Source: Planctomycetota bacterium | GTDB lineage: Bacteria > Planctomycetota > Planctomycetia > Planctomycetales > Planctomycetaceae | Assembly: GCA_014584345.1 (NCBI GenBank) | Contig: JACTNB010000024.1 | Span: 124,001 to 188,000 of the forward strand | Direction of reading: 5' to 3' | DNA length: 64,000 nt | Shown: positions 36,308 through 45,457 of the stretch, one piece after another | Numbering within the stretch: position 1 is the stretch's first letter | Layout: the number at the start of each line of letters is the position of its first letter | Made by a program: the position numbers and the translations under genes | Notes under the pieces: model-generated | The model's input: only the letters and a program-made list of their open reading frames with translations | Databases searched by the model: none | What the model was told of the DNA's origin: nothing

Positions 36308-39300
36308 ATGATACGTCCCCTGCTTTTCGCCGTGCTCGTATTCTGTCCAGGGTTCTGGTTCGCGTTCGACCAGAGTGAATTCGAGATTGCGGCCCAGGAA
36401 CGGAAAGTTCTGATCGACCCCGCACTAGCGGCACAAGATCCGGAATTTCAGGTGCAGGGGGAATACGTCGCCGAGCGGAAGGGGATGCAGGTGATTGCCC
36501 TGGGCGGAGGCAATTTCCGGGCGGTGCTGTTTAACGGAGGCTTGCCCGGGGCAGGCTGGGATAAAAGCCCTCGGCAGGAAATCGAGGGGAACGCGGACGA
36601 CATGGCCGACCTGGCCGAGAACTACGAAAAAATCGTCCGTAAAAGTCCGACGCTGGACGCGGCTCCTCCCGAGGGGAGCCTGGTGCTGTTCGACGGGACG
36701 CCCGAGACCTTCGAGAAGCATTGGAAGCCGGGGGCACGGCTCGAGCCGACGCGACCCGAGGGTTCCTTTCTGTTGATGGAAGGGGCGACCACCAGCGAGA
36801 CCTTCGACGATTACACGCTGCACCTGGAATTTCTGCTGTCGTTCATGCCCGAGGCCCGTGGACAGGGACGTGCCAACAGCGGCGCCTATCACCAGGGGCG
36901 ATACGAAACCCAAATTCTCGATTCGTTCGGCCTCGAGGGGAAGGACAACGAATGCGGCGGGCTGTACAAAATCAAGGCACCCGACGTCAACGCCTGCTTC
37001 CCTCCCCTTTCCTGGCAAACCTATGACGTGGAAGTTACCTCCGCCCGGTATGATGAATCGGGCAAGAAAATCAAGCATGCCCGCATTACCGCCCGCCTCA
37101 ACGGCATTCTCATTCACGACAATGTCGAACTCCCTACCGTGACGGTTGGCAATTCGTTGCAGGAAACCCCCCAACCCGGCCCGCTGTTTCTGCAGAATCA
37201 CGGGAACCCGATCCGCTTTCGCAATATCTGGATACTCCCCCGCGATGCCGAGGAACATGCCCGCAGACCGCGCGTGCCCGGCTTCGAACGCTTTTACGCC
37301 CGGGCCGACCAGGATGCCGTCAAAGGGGGAACCCTGCTGCTGGGCGAATTGAACTGCACCGCCTGCCATGCGGCCTCTGCCGCGTGGAGCACGTCGTTGT
37401 TGACAAAACAGTCTCCCCGGCTGAGTGGGATTGGCAGCCGCGTGCGCCCGGAATCGCTGCGGCACTTCGTCTTGTCCCCGCATGGCACGAAACCAGGAAG
37501 CGGGATGCCTCAACTCCTGGCGGGGTTGAGCGAAGCCGAACGTACCCAGGCGCTCGAACCGATCGTTCACTTTCTTGCCTCGACGGGAAAAGTGACCGAC
37601 CATCCCCTCGATCGGCAGTCGGTTTCGCGCGGGGAGATCCTGTTTCATTCGGTAGGATGTGCGATTTGTCATGGCCCTGCGGAAGAACACGCGGCCCCGG
37701 CCTCCACTTCGGTCCCCCTGGGGCCGCTGTCTCAAAAGTATGTTTTGAATACTCTGCGGGATTTTCTGAAGAATCCCCAGGGGCACCGCCCGGCGGCCCG
37801 CATGCCGGCTTTGCACCTGGACGACAAGGAAGCGACCGATCTGGCCCATTACCTGCTGCGGGAAGCGCAGCCTCACGCCTCGCGCCCCCAGGTCGAATTC
37901 CAGGCCTATCATGGCAGTTGGCAGAAATTACCCGATTTCAGTGAATTGCAGCCTGTGCGAACGGGGCAAACGACCGCGTTCCAGTTGAACGTGGCGGGAA
38001 AGTCGGATCAGTTCGGGCTGGTGTTCTCGGGCTGGTTCACCGCGCTCCAGGCAGGCCGCCATCAGTTTCATCTCGGTTCCGATGACGGCAGCAGACTGCT
38101 GATCGATGACGTGGAAATCGTCCGTAACGACGGCATTCATCCTCATTCGGTACAGTCTGGCATGGTCGACCTGAGCCCCGGTCCTCACCGTGTTCGCGTG
38201 GAGTATTTCGAACAGGGAGGCGAGGAATCGCTCAGCGTGGATGTCGCGGGGCCGGGTATTCCCCGCCAGGATCTGGCGAATCTGCTCCGGCTGACGGAAC
38301 AGGAACAGTCCACGGAAGTAGACCAGGTCGATCCGGATCGCTTCGTGTTGAACCCCGCGTTGATCGCACGGGGCCAGGAACAGTTTGTCGCGGTTGGCTG
38401 CGCTGCTTGCCATGAAATGAAGATTGCGGAAAAGCCGCTGGTCTCCACGATCGAGGCTCCGCCCCTGGAAAAGCTGAACCCGGCGCGAGGGTGCCTTGCG
38501 GAAACCGTCCCCGCGGGCCTGCCCCGCTACGGTTTGAGCCGAGAGCAGCGGCTGGCGTTGCGGGCGAGCTTGTCGGCGGGACCGCCAAGTCAAACTCCCA
38601 CGGAGCGTCTGAAACTGGTTCTAACCGCCTTCAACTGTTACGCCTGTCATGAACGGGATCGCATCGGCGGCCCGGAAATATCCCGCAATGAAATGTTTCT
38701 GGCGAAGATACCCGAGATGGGAGACGAAGGCCGATTGCCTCCGCCGCTGACGGGAGTCGCAGACAAACTGCAACCGGAATGGCTCAAACGCGTGTTGCAG
38801 CAGGGGGCGCGCGATCGCCCCTACATGCAGACCCGCATGCCCAGGTTCGATCATCCTGACGTCACCGGACTGCTGGACATTCTGGTGGCGGAGGATCAGC
38901 GCGCGGGTGACCCGCCGCCTGCCCTGAACGAACCGGAACATCGCATCAAGGCAATGGGGCAGGAACTGGTCTCGGCGACGGCGCTCGCCTGCATCAAATG
39001 CCATACCTTTGCCGGTTATCCCGCCACGGGAATTCAGGCAATATCCCTGACCAGCATGCACCAGCGGTTGCGGGAGGATTGGTTCCTGAGGTATCTGGCC
39101 GATCCTGCCCGGTACCGGCCCGGCACGCGGATGCCCAACAGTTTCCCGAATGGAATTTCCGCCGCACGCGAGATTCTGTCGGGCAAGCCAGCCGAACAGA
39201 TTGCCGCGATGTGGACCTATTTGAAGGATGGCGAAAAGGCAGGCATCCCCGCCGGGTTGCTGCCCGATCCGATTGAACTACAGCCTGCGGGACAGCCCAT

Positions 39301-39940
39301 CGTGTATCGCAATTTCATCGAGGGAGTTTCGCCGCGGGGAATCGCGGTCGGATATCCCGAACGAGCGAATCTGACCTGGGACGCGGATCAGATGTGCCTG
39401 AAATTGATCTGGCATGGTCCGTTCATCGATGCCGGGCGACATTGGCGGGGACGGGGACAGGGAGCGGAGCGACCGCTGGGGCGGCATCTGATGACGTTTG
39501 AACAACAGGCCCCCTGGGTGTTGGGAACGGAGCTCGACGAATCCTGGCCTGCCGGGAACGCGCGCGAGCGGGGCTTTCGCTTCCAGGGCTATCAACTCGA
39601 CGAATCAGGCCGCCCGGCCTTTCTCTACAAGCACCCGCAATGCGAATTCCGCGAAGAACTGGTTCCCCTGCCCAAAAACAGCGACGAAGCCGATCTGAAA
39701 CGCATTATCCATTTGAAGCCACTCTCGGCGGGGCGCATGGGCTTTGTGGTCGCAGCGGGCGAAGAGATCGAACTCGCGGCCGATCGGACAATCCTGCTCG
39801 ACAAGGCCATCCGCATCGAATTGCGATCCGGGGGACAACCGGTGGAATACAAACTGGTCGAGCAGGGAAACACGAAAGTTGTTCTGTATGAGTTCGACCT
39901 GCAGAACCCCCTGACCCTCGAACAGACTCTGCACTGGTAA
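36308..39940 (+). CDS. Secreted multi-haem protein: DUF1080, cytochrome c segments and PA14 domain
   Basis: 1210 residues from ATG 36308, which gives a clean signal peptide (MIRPLLFAVLVFCPGFWFAF); ATG 36290 is six codons upstream and possible. Residues about 128-315 match DUF1080 (3-keto-disaccharide hydrolase / laminin-G-like): LVLFDGTPETFEKHW, GRANSGAYHQGRYETQIL and NPIRFRNIWI. Five haem-binding CxxCH motifs follow at residues 350, 451, 698, 777 and 895 (CTACH, CAICH, CAACH, CYACH, CIKCH). A PA14 domain lies between the second and third (about 528-652; SGWFTALQAGRHQFHLGSDDGSRLLIDD). The C-terminal 270 residues are beta-rich and unassigned. DUF1080 enzymes cleave oxidised (3-keto) glycosides; c-haems suggest coupled electron transfer, so this may degrade complex glycans outside the cytoplasm. 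The next gene is a sugar-dehydrogenase-like propeller, 71 bases on. Confidence 0.87.
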   Translation: MIRPLLFAVLVFCPGFWFAFDQSEFEIAAQERKVLIDPALAAQDPEFQVQGEYVAERKGMQVIALGGGNFRAVLFNGGLPGAGWDKSPRQEIEGNADDMADLAENYEKIVRKSPTLDAAPPEGSLVLFDGTPETFEKHWKPGARLEPTRPEGSFLLMEGATTSETFDDYTLHLEFLLSFMPEARGQGRANSGAYHQGRYETQILDSFGLEGKDNECGGLYKIKAPDVNACFPPLSWQTYDVEVTSARYDESGKKIKHARITARLNGILIHDNVELPTVTVGNSLQETPQPGPLFLQNHGNPIRFRNIWILPRDAEEHARRPRVPGFERFYARADQDAVKGGTLLLGELNCTACHAASAAWSTSLLTKQSPRLSGIGSRVRPESLRHFVLSPHGTKPGSGMPQLLAGLSEAERTQALEPIVHFLASTGKVTDHPLDRQSVSRGEILFHSVGCAICHGPAEEHAAPASTSVPLGPLSQKYVLNTLRDFLKNPQGHRPAARMPALHLDDKEATDLAHYLLREAQPHASRPQVEFQAYHGSWQKLPDFSELQPVRTGQTTAFQLNVAGKSDQFGLVFSGWFTALQAGRHQFHLGSDDGSRLLIDDVEIVRNDGIHPHSVQSGMVDLSPGPHRVRVEYFEQGGEESLSVDVAGPGIPRQDLANLLRLTEQEQSTEVDQVDPDRFVLNPALIARGQEQFVAVGCAACHEMKIAEKPLVSTIEAPPLEKLNPARGCLAETVPAGLPRYGLSREQRLALRASLSAGPPSQTPTERLKLVLTAFNCYACHERDRIGGPEISRNEMFLAKIPEMGDEGRLPPPLTGVADKLQPEWLKRVLQQGARDRPYMQTRMPRFDHPDVTGLLDILVAEDQRAGDPPPALNEPEHRIKAMGQELVSATALACIKCHTFAGYPATGIQAISLTSMHQRLREDWFLRYLADPARYRPGTRMPNSFPNGISAAREILSGKPAEQIAAMWTYLKDGEKAGIPAGLLPDPIELQPAGQPIVYRNFIEGVSPRGIAVGYPERANLTWDADQMCLKLIWHGPFIDAGRHWRGRGQGAERPLGRHLMTFEQQAPWVLGTELDESWPAGNARERGFRFQGYQLDESGRPAFLYKHPQCEFREELVPLPKNSDEADLKRIIHLKPLSAGRMGFVVAAGEEIELAADRTILLDKAIRIELRSGGQPVEYKLVEQGNTKVVLYEFDLQNPLTLEQTLHW

Positions 39941-40011
39941 TTCGCAGCTGTTTCCGTGGCTTGCCGCGCCGTTTTCAGCGTTCTATTCGATCCGAGTGAA
40001 AGCAAGTTCTC

Positions 40012-41499
40012 ATGAAATTCCCGATCCTTCTGCTGGCGGGACTGCTCGCCTGGGCTCCCCCCCTTGTTCCGGTGCATGCTCAACCGCCGCGCCCCTCGGA
40101 AGATGCCTATTACACAATTTCCCGCTTTGACTTGCCCGAGGGAGAAGTACTGGAGGCGGCAGGCTTCCAACTGTTGCCGAACGGGCAAATGGCGGTTTGC
40201 ACGCGGCGGGGAGAAATCTGGCTGATCGACCAGCCGTTTGCCGCCGAGGCCGGGAAGGCCAAGTTGACCCGTTTCGCTCACGGCTTGCACGAAACACTTT
40301 CCCTGGCCTATCGCGACGGCTGGTTGTATGCCGTGCAGCGCTGCGAAGTCACGCGGATTAAGGACACGAATGGAGACGGACGGGCGGATCTGTTCGAAAC
40401 GGTCAATGATGGCTGGGGGATCACGGGTGATTATCACGAGTACGCGTTCGGCTCGAAATTCGATGCACGGGGCGATCTATGGGTCACTTTATGTCTGACC
40501 GGCTCCTTCAGCAGTCAGGCCAAATATCGCGGCTGGTGCGTCCGTATCACGCCGGAGGGCCAACTGATCCCGACCTGCAGCGGCATCCGCTCGCCCGGAG
40601 GGATGGGCGCCAATGCATCGGGAGATATTTTTTACACCGACAACCAAGGCCCCTGGAACGGTACCTGCGCCCTCAAGCATCTGTCGCCCGGGAAGTTCAT
40701 GGGCCATCCCGGGGGATTCAAATGGTATGAAGAACCCGCGGCCCGCACCGCGATGGGCGAAACACCCCGCGAGCCGGAAAGCGGCAGCCGCTGCCTGCTG
40801 GAAGCGGAAAAAATCCCCGCCTACGAACCTCCCGTGATTCTGTTCCCCTACGACAAGATGGGAAAATCCGCCAGCGGGATTGCCTGCGATACCTCCGCGG
40901 GCAAGTTCGGCCCCTTTACAGAGCAACTGTTCGTGGGAGACCAGACCTTCAGCACGGTGATGCGCGTATTCCTGGAAAAAGTGAACGGCCATTATCAGGG
41001 TGCCTGCATCCCCTTTCGCGAGGGTTTTGGGTCGGGGAGTCTCGGACTGGAAATGACCCCCCAGGGCGCCTTGTTCGTCGGCGGAACGAATCGCGGCTGG
41101 GGTTCCCGGGGAACGCTGCCGTTCTCGATCGAACGGCTGGACTGGACCGGGCAGATCCCGTTCGAAATTCATGAAATGCGGGCCCGCCCAGACGGGTTCG
41201 AACTGACCTTCACGCAACCCATCGACGCCGCTTCCGCGCGGGATCTCACGGGCTACAAACTTTCCACCTACACCTACATTTATCAGTCCAGCTACGGCAG
41301 CCCCGAGGTCGATCACACCACGCCCGCCGTGCTCTCCGCCATCGTCTCGGAGGACAATACCCGCATCCGCCTGGTCATTCAGGGCTTACAGCGGGGCCAT
41401 GTCCACGAACTGCATTTGCCTGACCTGCGATCGCAGGCAGGTTTACCACTGTTGCATCCCCAAGCGTATTATACCCTCAACCACATCCCGGAAAAATAA
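40012..41499 (+). CDS. Secreted sugar-dehydrogenase-like beta-propeller protein
   Basis: 495 residues with signal peptide (ILLLAGLLAWAPPLVPVHA). Propeller strands resemble the soluble glucose/sorbosone dehydrogenase fold: GFQLLPNGQMAVCTRRGEIWLI, LSLAYRDGWLYAVQRCEVTRIKD, FGSKFDARGDLWVTL, SPGGMGANASGDIFYTDNQGPW. TNGDGRAD is a calcium-binding-like loop also common in planctomycete dehydrogenases. A C-terminal Ig-like stretch (MRARPDGFELTFTQPID) follows. It starts 71 bases after the DUF1080-cytochrome gene on the same strand, so the two probably form an operon that oxidises and cleaves a sugar substrate. No haem motif of its own; the PQQ-binding residues cannot be verified by eye. Confidence 0.8.
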   Translation: MKFPILLLAGLLAWAPPLVPVHAQPPRPSEDAYYTISRFDLPEGEVLEAAGFQLLPNGQMAVCTRRGEIWLIDQPFAAEAGKAKLTRFAHGLHETLSLAYRDGWLYAVQRCEVTRIKDTNGDGRADLFETVNDGWGITGDYHEYAFGSKFDARGDLWVTLCLTGSFSSQAKYRGWCVRITPEGQLIPTCSGIRSPGGMGANASGDIFYTDNQGPWNGTCALKHLSPGKFMGHPGGFKWYEEPAARTAMGETPREPESGSRCLLEAEKIPAYEPPVILFPYDKMGKSASGIACDTSAGKFGPFTEQLFVGDQTFSTVMRVFLEKVNGHYQGACIPFREGFGSGSLGLEMTPQGALFVGGTNRGWGSRGTLPFSIERLDWTGQIPFEIHEMRARPDGFELTFTQPIDAASARDLTGYKLSTYTYIYQSSYGSPEVDHTTPAVLSAIVSEDNTRIRLVIQGLQRGHVHELHLPDLRSQAGLPLLHPQAYYTLNHIPEK

Positions 41500-41538
41500 C
41501 CCCGGCGAACAGGCACTTTCTCAATACCCAACGCGCGA

Positions 41539-41572
41539 CCAGCCGCACCCGTCAGGAAGCGGACCACGCGGG
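41539..41572. repeat. Dispersed repeat, truncated copy 2
   Basis: CCAGCCGCACCCGTCAGGAAGC, continued as GGACCACGCGGGG, resembles the ends of the inverted elements seen elsewhere, with two changes. No inverted partner is found. It lies in the 108-base gap between convergent genes. Confidence 0.55.
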
Positions 41573-41607
41573 GCATTGAACCGCCTTCCAAGACGTCAAG
41601 TCAGGAA

Positions 41608-42714
41608 TCAGGGCACGGCCGGGTAACGATGGGTGGGGACAGGGCGTCCGGGCCGGAAACTCTGGATGTGGCGAATTTCGAGTTCCGCTGCTCGTTCCCG
41701 GGCGGATTCTTCCAGGACCCGGCGGACGAGAACTTCCAGCTCCGCAGGGTCGCAGGCGACGCGGGCATTCACCACCAGGTCGATCTGCTGGACCTGGTGC
41801 CCCGAGGCAAGTGATAGCCGCACGGGGGAATCGCTGCTGATGAGATTGGCCACGCCAAAGAACCCTTCCCACAAACCGATGGTTTTCAAGTGAGCCGGCT
41901 CAGCATCGATGTGCAATAACTCCGCGCGGAGGCGTTCCACGACTGCCACGAGGCATTCATCCAGGGAAAAGGGCTGCTCGGCCCACAGACGGGTACTGCA
42001 GTTGAGCCAGCCGAGTTCGGCTTCCCCCTCGGCGTAAATGTCGTAGTCGATATCGAGCACGCGGCGTCCAAAGTCCCCCTGTTGATCGAGAAATTCGAGC
42101 AGTCCGGGCAGACCGGTGCCTGTTTTGGCGGAAAGGCGGAGAATCGGCGTATGGGGAAAACGTTCGGCAAGCAGTTTTTCGAGCTGCTCCACTTCGTCTG
42201 GCGTAAGTTCGTCGCAGCGGTTGATCAGAATCGCGTCGGCTTCTTCCAGTTGCTTGAGCAGGATGTATTCAGCCTTGGGTGAGAAGCCCGTTCGCGACGA
42301 AGCATCCAGTATTTTTCGGCCGTGGCTCGGCTTGAGGATTACCGCGTAGGGGGCGATCTGAAAATCGGCCTGAAAGAGATGCTTGAGAGGTTGAATAACG
42401 GTCGCCACCAGATCGGTGCAACTGCCGACCGGCTCTGCGAGAATCACATCCGGTCGCTCGTGGGCTTCCAGCCGCTGCATGCGATCCAGCAGTTCGTCGA
42501 AATGGCAGCAGAAACAGGCCCCCGCCACTTCCTCGACCGCAAACCCTAACCCGCGCAGCAGCTCGGTATCCACCAGATCCGCTGCCTGGTCGTTCGTGAC
42601 GATTCCAACATTGAGACCCTGACGGCGATACTCAGCCGCCAGGCGGGCCAGCGTCGTGGTTTTGCCGGCTCCCAGGAATCCCCCCACCATCACATACCGC
42701 ATTCGTCGAGTCAT
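41608..42714 (-). CDS. CobW/COG0523-family GTP-binding protein
   Basis: 368 residues; AGGTAGG lies just before the ATG. P-loop GTPase of the G3E family: Walker A GGFLGAGKTTT (11-21), the metal motif GACFCCHFDEL (CxCC at Cys67-Cys69-Cys70), EPVGSCTDL and the NKxD-like NRCDEL. These proteins use GTP to deliver metals, often Zn, Co or Fe, to enzymes. CFCC replaces the more frequent CICC, still a CxCC triad. The C-terminal part (HLKTIGLWEGFFGVANL) differs from standard CobW_C. No cobalamin genes are adjacent, so the target metal is unknown. Confidence 0.88.
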   Translation of the reverse strand: MTRRMRYVMVGGFLGAGKTTTLARLAAEYRRQGLNVGIVTNDQAADLVDTELLRGLGFAVEEVAGACFCCHFDELLDRMQRLEAHERPDVILAEPVGSCTDLVATVIQPLKHLFQADFQIAPYAVILKPSHGRKILDASSRTGFSPKAEYILLKQLEEADAILINRCDELTPDEVEQLEKLLAERFPHTPILRLSAKTGTGLPGLLEFLDQQGDFGRRVLDIDYDIYAEGEAELGWLNCSTRLWAEQPFSLDECLVAVVERLRAELLHIDAEPAHLKTIGLWEGFFGVANLISSDSPVRLSLASGHQVQQIDLVVNARVACDPAELEVLVRRVLEESARERAAELEIRHIQSFRPGRPVPTHRYPAVP

Positions 42715-43022
42715 GTGCCTACCTGATAATTCACCCGTATTTTCACGCGATTCGATAACACCATCGACCTTCCTCGCTTACCCTACACGGAAACAGCCAC
42801 GCAATCAAACATTCCCAAGAGAATCAGAGAATCCAGCCTCGCAGCGCACCCCGCGGGATTTCCGATGCGGGCTTGACGGAATGCGTCCCTGCTGGCAAAA
42901 TAAATATATTCATTGCGTGTGTACTAGCGGTTTTTTCATTGCGGGCTGAATAAGTACCCCCCGACTGACACACGACACCGGCCCGGTCAACATGGTTTGA
43001 TCGGGCTTTTTTATGCGCTTGA

Positions 43023-43160
43023 CTAGCCGCGCCCGTGAGGAAGCGGGCCACGCGGGTGTGGCATGTTATAAAGCACTCTCTCGATACGAAGTCCACACGA
43101 GTTGAGGGCAGCATGTGTAAGTTGCTCGAACGTGGCCCACTCCCTCACGGTCGTGGCTAA
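43023..43160. repeat. Dispersed inverted-repeat element, copy 3 (degenerate right end)
   Basis: Left end (CCGTGAGGAAGCGGGCCA) at 43023-43050; a decayed inverted right end (TGGCCCACTCCCTCACGG...) at 43133-43160. The interior TGTGGCATGTTATAAAGC is shared with the next copy. Confidence 0.68.
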
Positions 43161-43176
43161 TAAGCTCGACACGAAC

Positions 43177-43262
43177 CAGCCGCGCCCGTCAGGAAGCGGG
43201 CCACGCGGGCGTGGCATGTTATAAAGCACTCTCTCGATACGAAGTCCACACGAGTTGAGGAC
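43177..43262. repeat. Dispersed inverted-repeat element, copy 4 (half element)
   Basis: Matches the first 85 bases of copy 3 (43023-43108) almost exactly, in the same orientation, and then stops at the end of the neighbouring gene. The right inverted end is missing. Probably a duplication of copy 3, or a second insertion truncated on arrival. Confidence 0.68.
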
Positions 43263-43269
43263 AACAAGG

Positions 43270-44157
43270 CTAAAACTCGATATCGAGGATTTGCTTCTCG
43301 TTGAGCGTGGTCGAGCGGATTTCGATCTTATCTCGCACTCGCGATGCGGCCCCCGGAACGCGGACGATCAACTGCGCGGTCTGATCCTTCAACGGTAAAT
43401 AAACCCGCCCCCGCGTGTATTCCAGTCCCGGGATTTCTTGGCGGTAGCCGTCGGTTCCCACCACAATTCCTTTCAAGTCCGAGGCCTGATAACGCTTCAC
43501 TCGGCTCGGCAGGCGTACCACAATGACAATGTCGTAATCCTGACCAGGCCGAGGGTCATTTGGCACGGTCCAGGCAGAGAAACTTCCCTTGGTGAAAACC
43601 CGCGCCCCCTTGGGAGCCAGAAACCCCGCACCGCCAGAGCCACCGGCCCCTTCTTTTTCGAACAGGGATTCCACCGAATCCTCGACCCCATTGACGATTG
43701 GGTTTTCGGCCCAGTCGGCCGGATCGAGCTTCAGCGCCGTCTCGAGGGAATTCGTCGCGGAGGCATCCCCCGCCGGCATGTCGACGCGGATATCGAGCAC
43801 ATCCTGCAGCATCTCGATTTCTTCCGTCTCGGTCATCGTGGTTTGCAGGGCCGGATCGTTCATTAACTCCGTGAACACGATGAAGGACATCAGCAATATA
43901 AGTACCGCGTGAAACGCCAGGGAAATCCCATAGCCTGCCGCAACGGCTCCCTTGAGCCAGCGGCTGAACCTTTCCAAGACCCCCTGGATGGTGAGCGGGG
44001 CGGATTCCTCGACCGGGTCCGTCTGAAACCGTGCAAGTTCGGCCCAATTGGCAGAACCGGAAGTTCCTCCCCGCGAATTGGGACGGCGGCCCCTCACGCG
44101 CGAAGGTTGCTCCGCGTCGGCAGGAGTAATCACTGTTGCCGAATCGTTATTCGACAT
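43270..44157 (-). CDS. Single-pass membrane hypothetical protein
   Basis: 295 residues from ATG 44157. About 70 polar, Arg/Ser-rich cytoplasmic residues precede one membrane helix (AGYGISLAFHAVLILLMSFIVF). An acidic linker and a C-terminal beta-rich domain follow (YDIVIVVRLPSRVKRYQASDLKGIVVGTDGYRQEIPG). The orientation resembles TonB- or GspC-like membrane proteins, but no signature is present. No ribosome binding site of note. The gene body ends right at the repeat copy (43262). Family not recognised. Confidence 0.65.
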   Translation of the reverse strand: MSNNDSATVITPADAEQPSRVRGRRPNSRGGTSGSANWAELARFQTDPVEESAPLTIQGVLERFSRWLKGAVAAGYGISLAFHAVLILLMSFIVFTELMNDPALQTTMTETEEIEMLQDVLDIRVDMPAGDASATNSLETALKLDPADWAENPIVNGVEDSVESLFEKEGAGGSGGAGFLAPKGARVFTKGSFSAWTVPNDPRPGQDYDIVIVVRLPSRVKRYQASDLKGIVVGTDGYRQEIPGLEYTRGRVYLPLKDQTAQLIVRVPGAASRVRDKIEIRSTTLNEKQILDIEF

Positions 44158-44476
44158 GCACCGACCCAAGAAAAGATGACAGGAAAGGAGACCCGGTCGC
44201 GTTGCGGACCCTTACCGATGGTTCCGCATCAGTAAAACGGTATCGGGAAGCGATTTTCCACAAAACGTCTCGTTAACCACGTCGCGTCGCTGGGACAACA
44301 TGAAATCCGTGACCAGACAGATTACGCCGCCGACAGCGCGACGCTGCCGCAAAACAGGATCCCGGGAAATCGAATCTTTCGCATTCATGGTATTCGCCAG
44401 CCTGCAAAATGAAAACCGGCGACTTTCGAGAATTCGAAAATCGCCGGATTTTTACACGTGCGAAAAACCGTCGGGT
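44158..44476. other. Intergenic region with terminator, 319 bases
   Basis: Between the SIS-domain gene and the membrane protein gene (both minus). Only the hairpin at 44416-44447 is recognised. Confidence 0.45.
44412..44451 (-). terminator. Rho-independent terminator of the SIS-domain gene
   Basis: Stem CCGGCGA (44416-44422) with TCGCCGG (44441-44447), extended inside by TTTCGA/TCGAAA, and A/T runs on both sides. Read on the minus strand it ends in TTTTC, about 30 bases after the stop at 44477. It could also act in the other direction. Confidence 0.75.
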
Positions 44477-45124
<648 letters not shown>

Positions 45125-45457
45125 GACTGCGACTCCTTCCGCAGTGGTATCAAATTGGGCATCGTCATCCGCTGGCGATGCCTCACTCCCGTGACCGGGG
45201 TGTTTTTCCTGGAATGCGGGAGGATATCATCAGACGGATTTTTCGCCAAGCCCGAAATCGGGCGGCTAAGGCTGATCTTTCGGACACGCGTCCGTCAACC
45301 TATCTTCCCCGCGCGGGCCAGCTTGCGATCCGGGATTGAGGTGAATGGAAAATGCTGACACAATGCAAAAATACGCGGTTCGCTCGCGCCCCCGACGTTG
45401 TCTGCCCCCGTTTCCTCTACGCTTGCAATGATTCACACAGAAAGTAAGACCAGACCC
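45125..45457. other. Divergent intergenic region, 333 bases
   Basis: Contains the promoter candidate at 45336-45364. A frame from 45398 is open into the next gene but lacks a ribosome binding site. Confidence 0.45.
45336..45364 (+). promoter_or_regulatory. Sigma-70-type promoter candidate
   Basis: TTGAGG, 17-base spacer, CACAAT; four of six matches in each hexamer. About 94 bases upstream of the 45458 start. Confidence 0.3.

Larger units (their letters stand above)
42715..43269. other. Repeat-rich intergenic region, 555 bases
   Basis: The first 300 bases are featureless and contain the upstream region of the CobW gene. The rest (43023-43262) is made of two copies of the dispersed repeat listed separately. 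No coding frame: short translations here repeat because the DNA repeats. Confidence 0.5.

Noticed and set aside
36425..37912. 495-codon minus-strand frame opposite the DUF1080-cytochrome gene
   Set aside because: The plus frame holds haem motifs and the DUF1080 domain; the minus frame has none.
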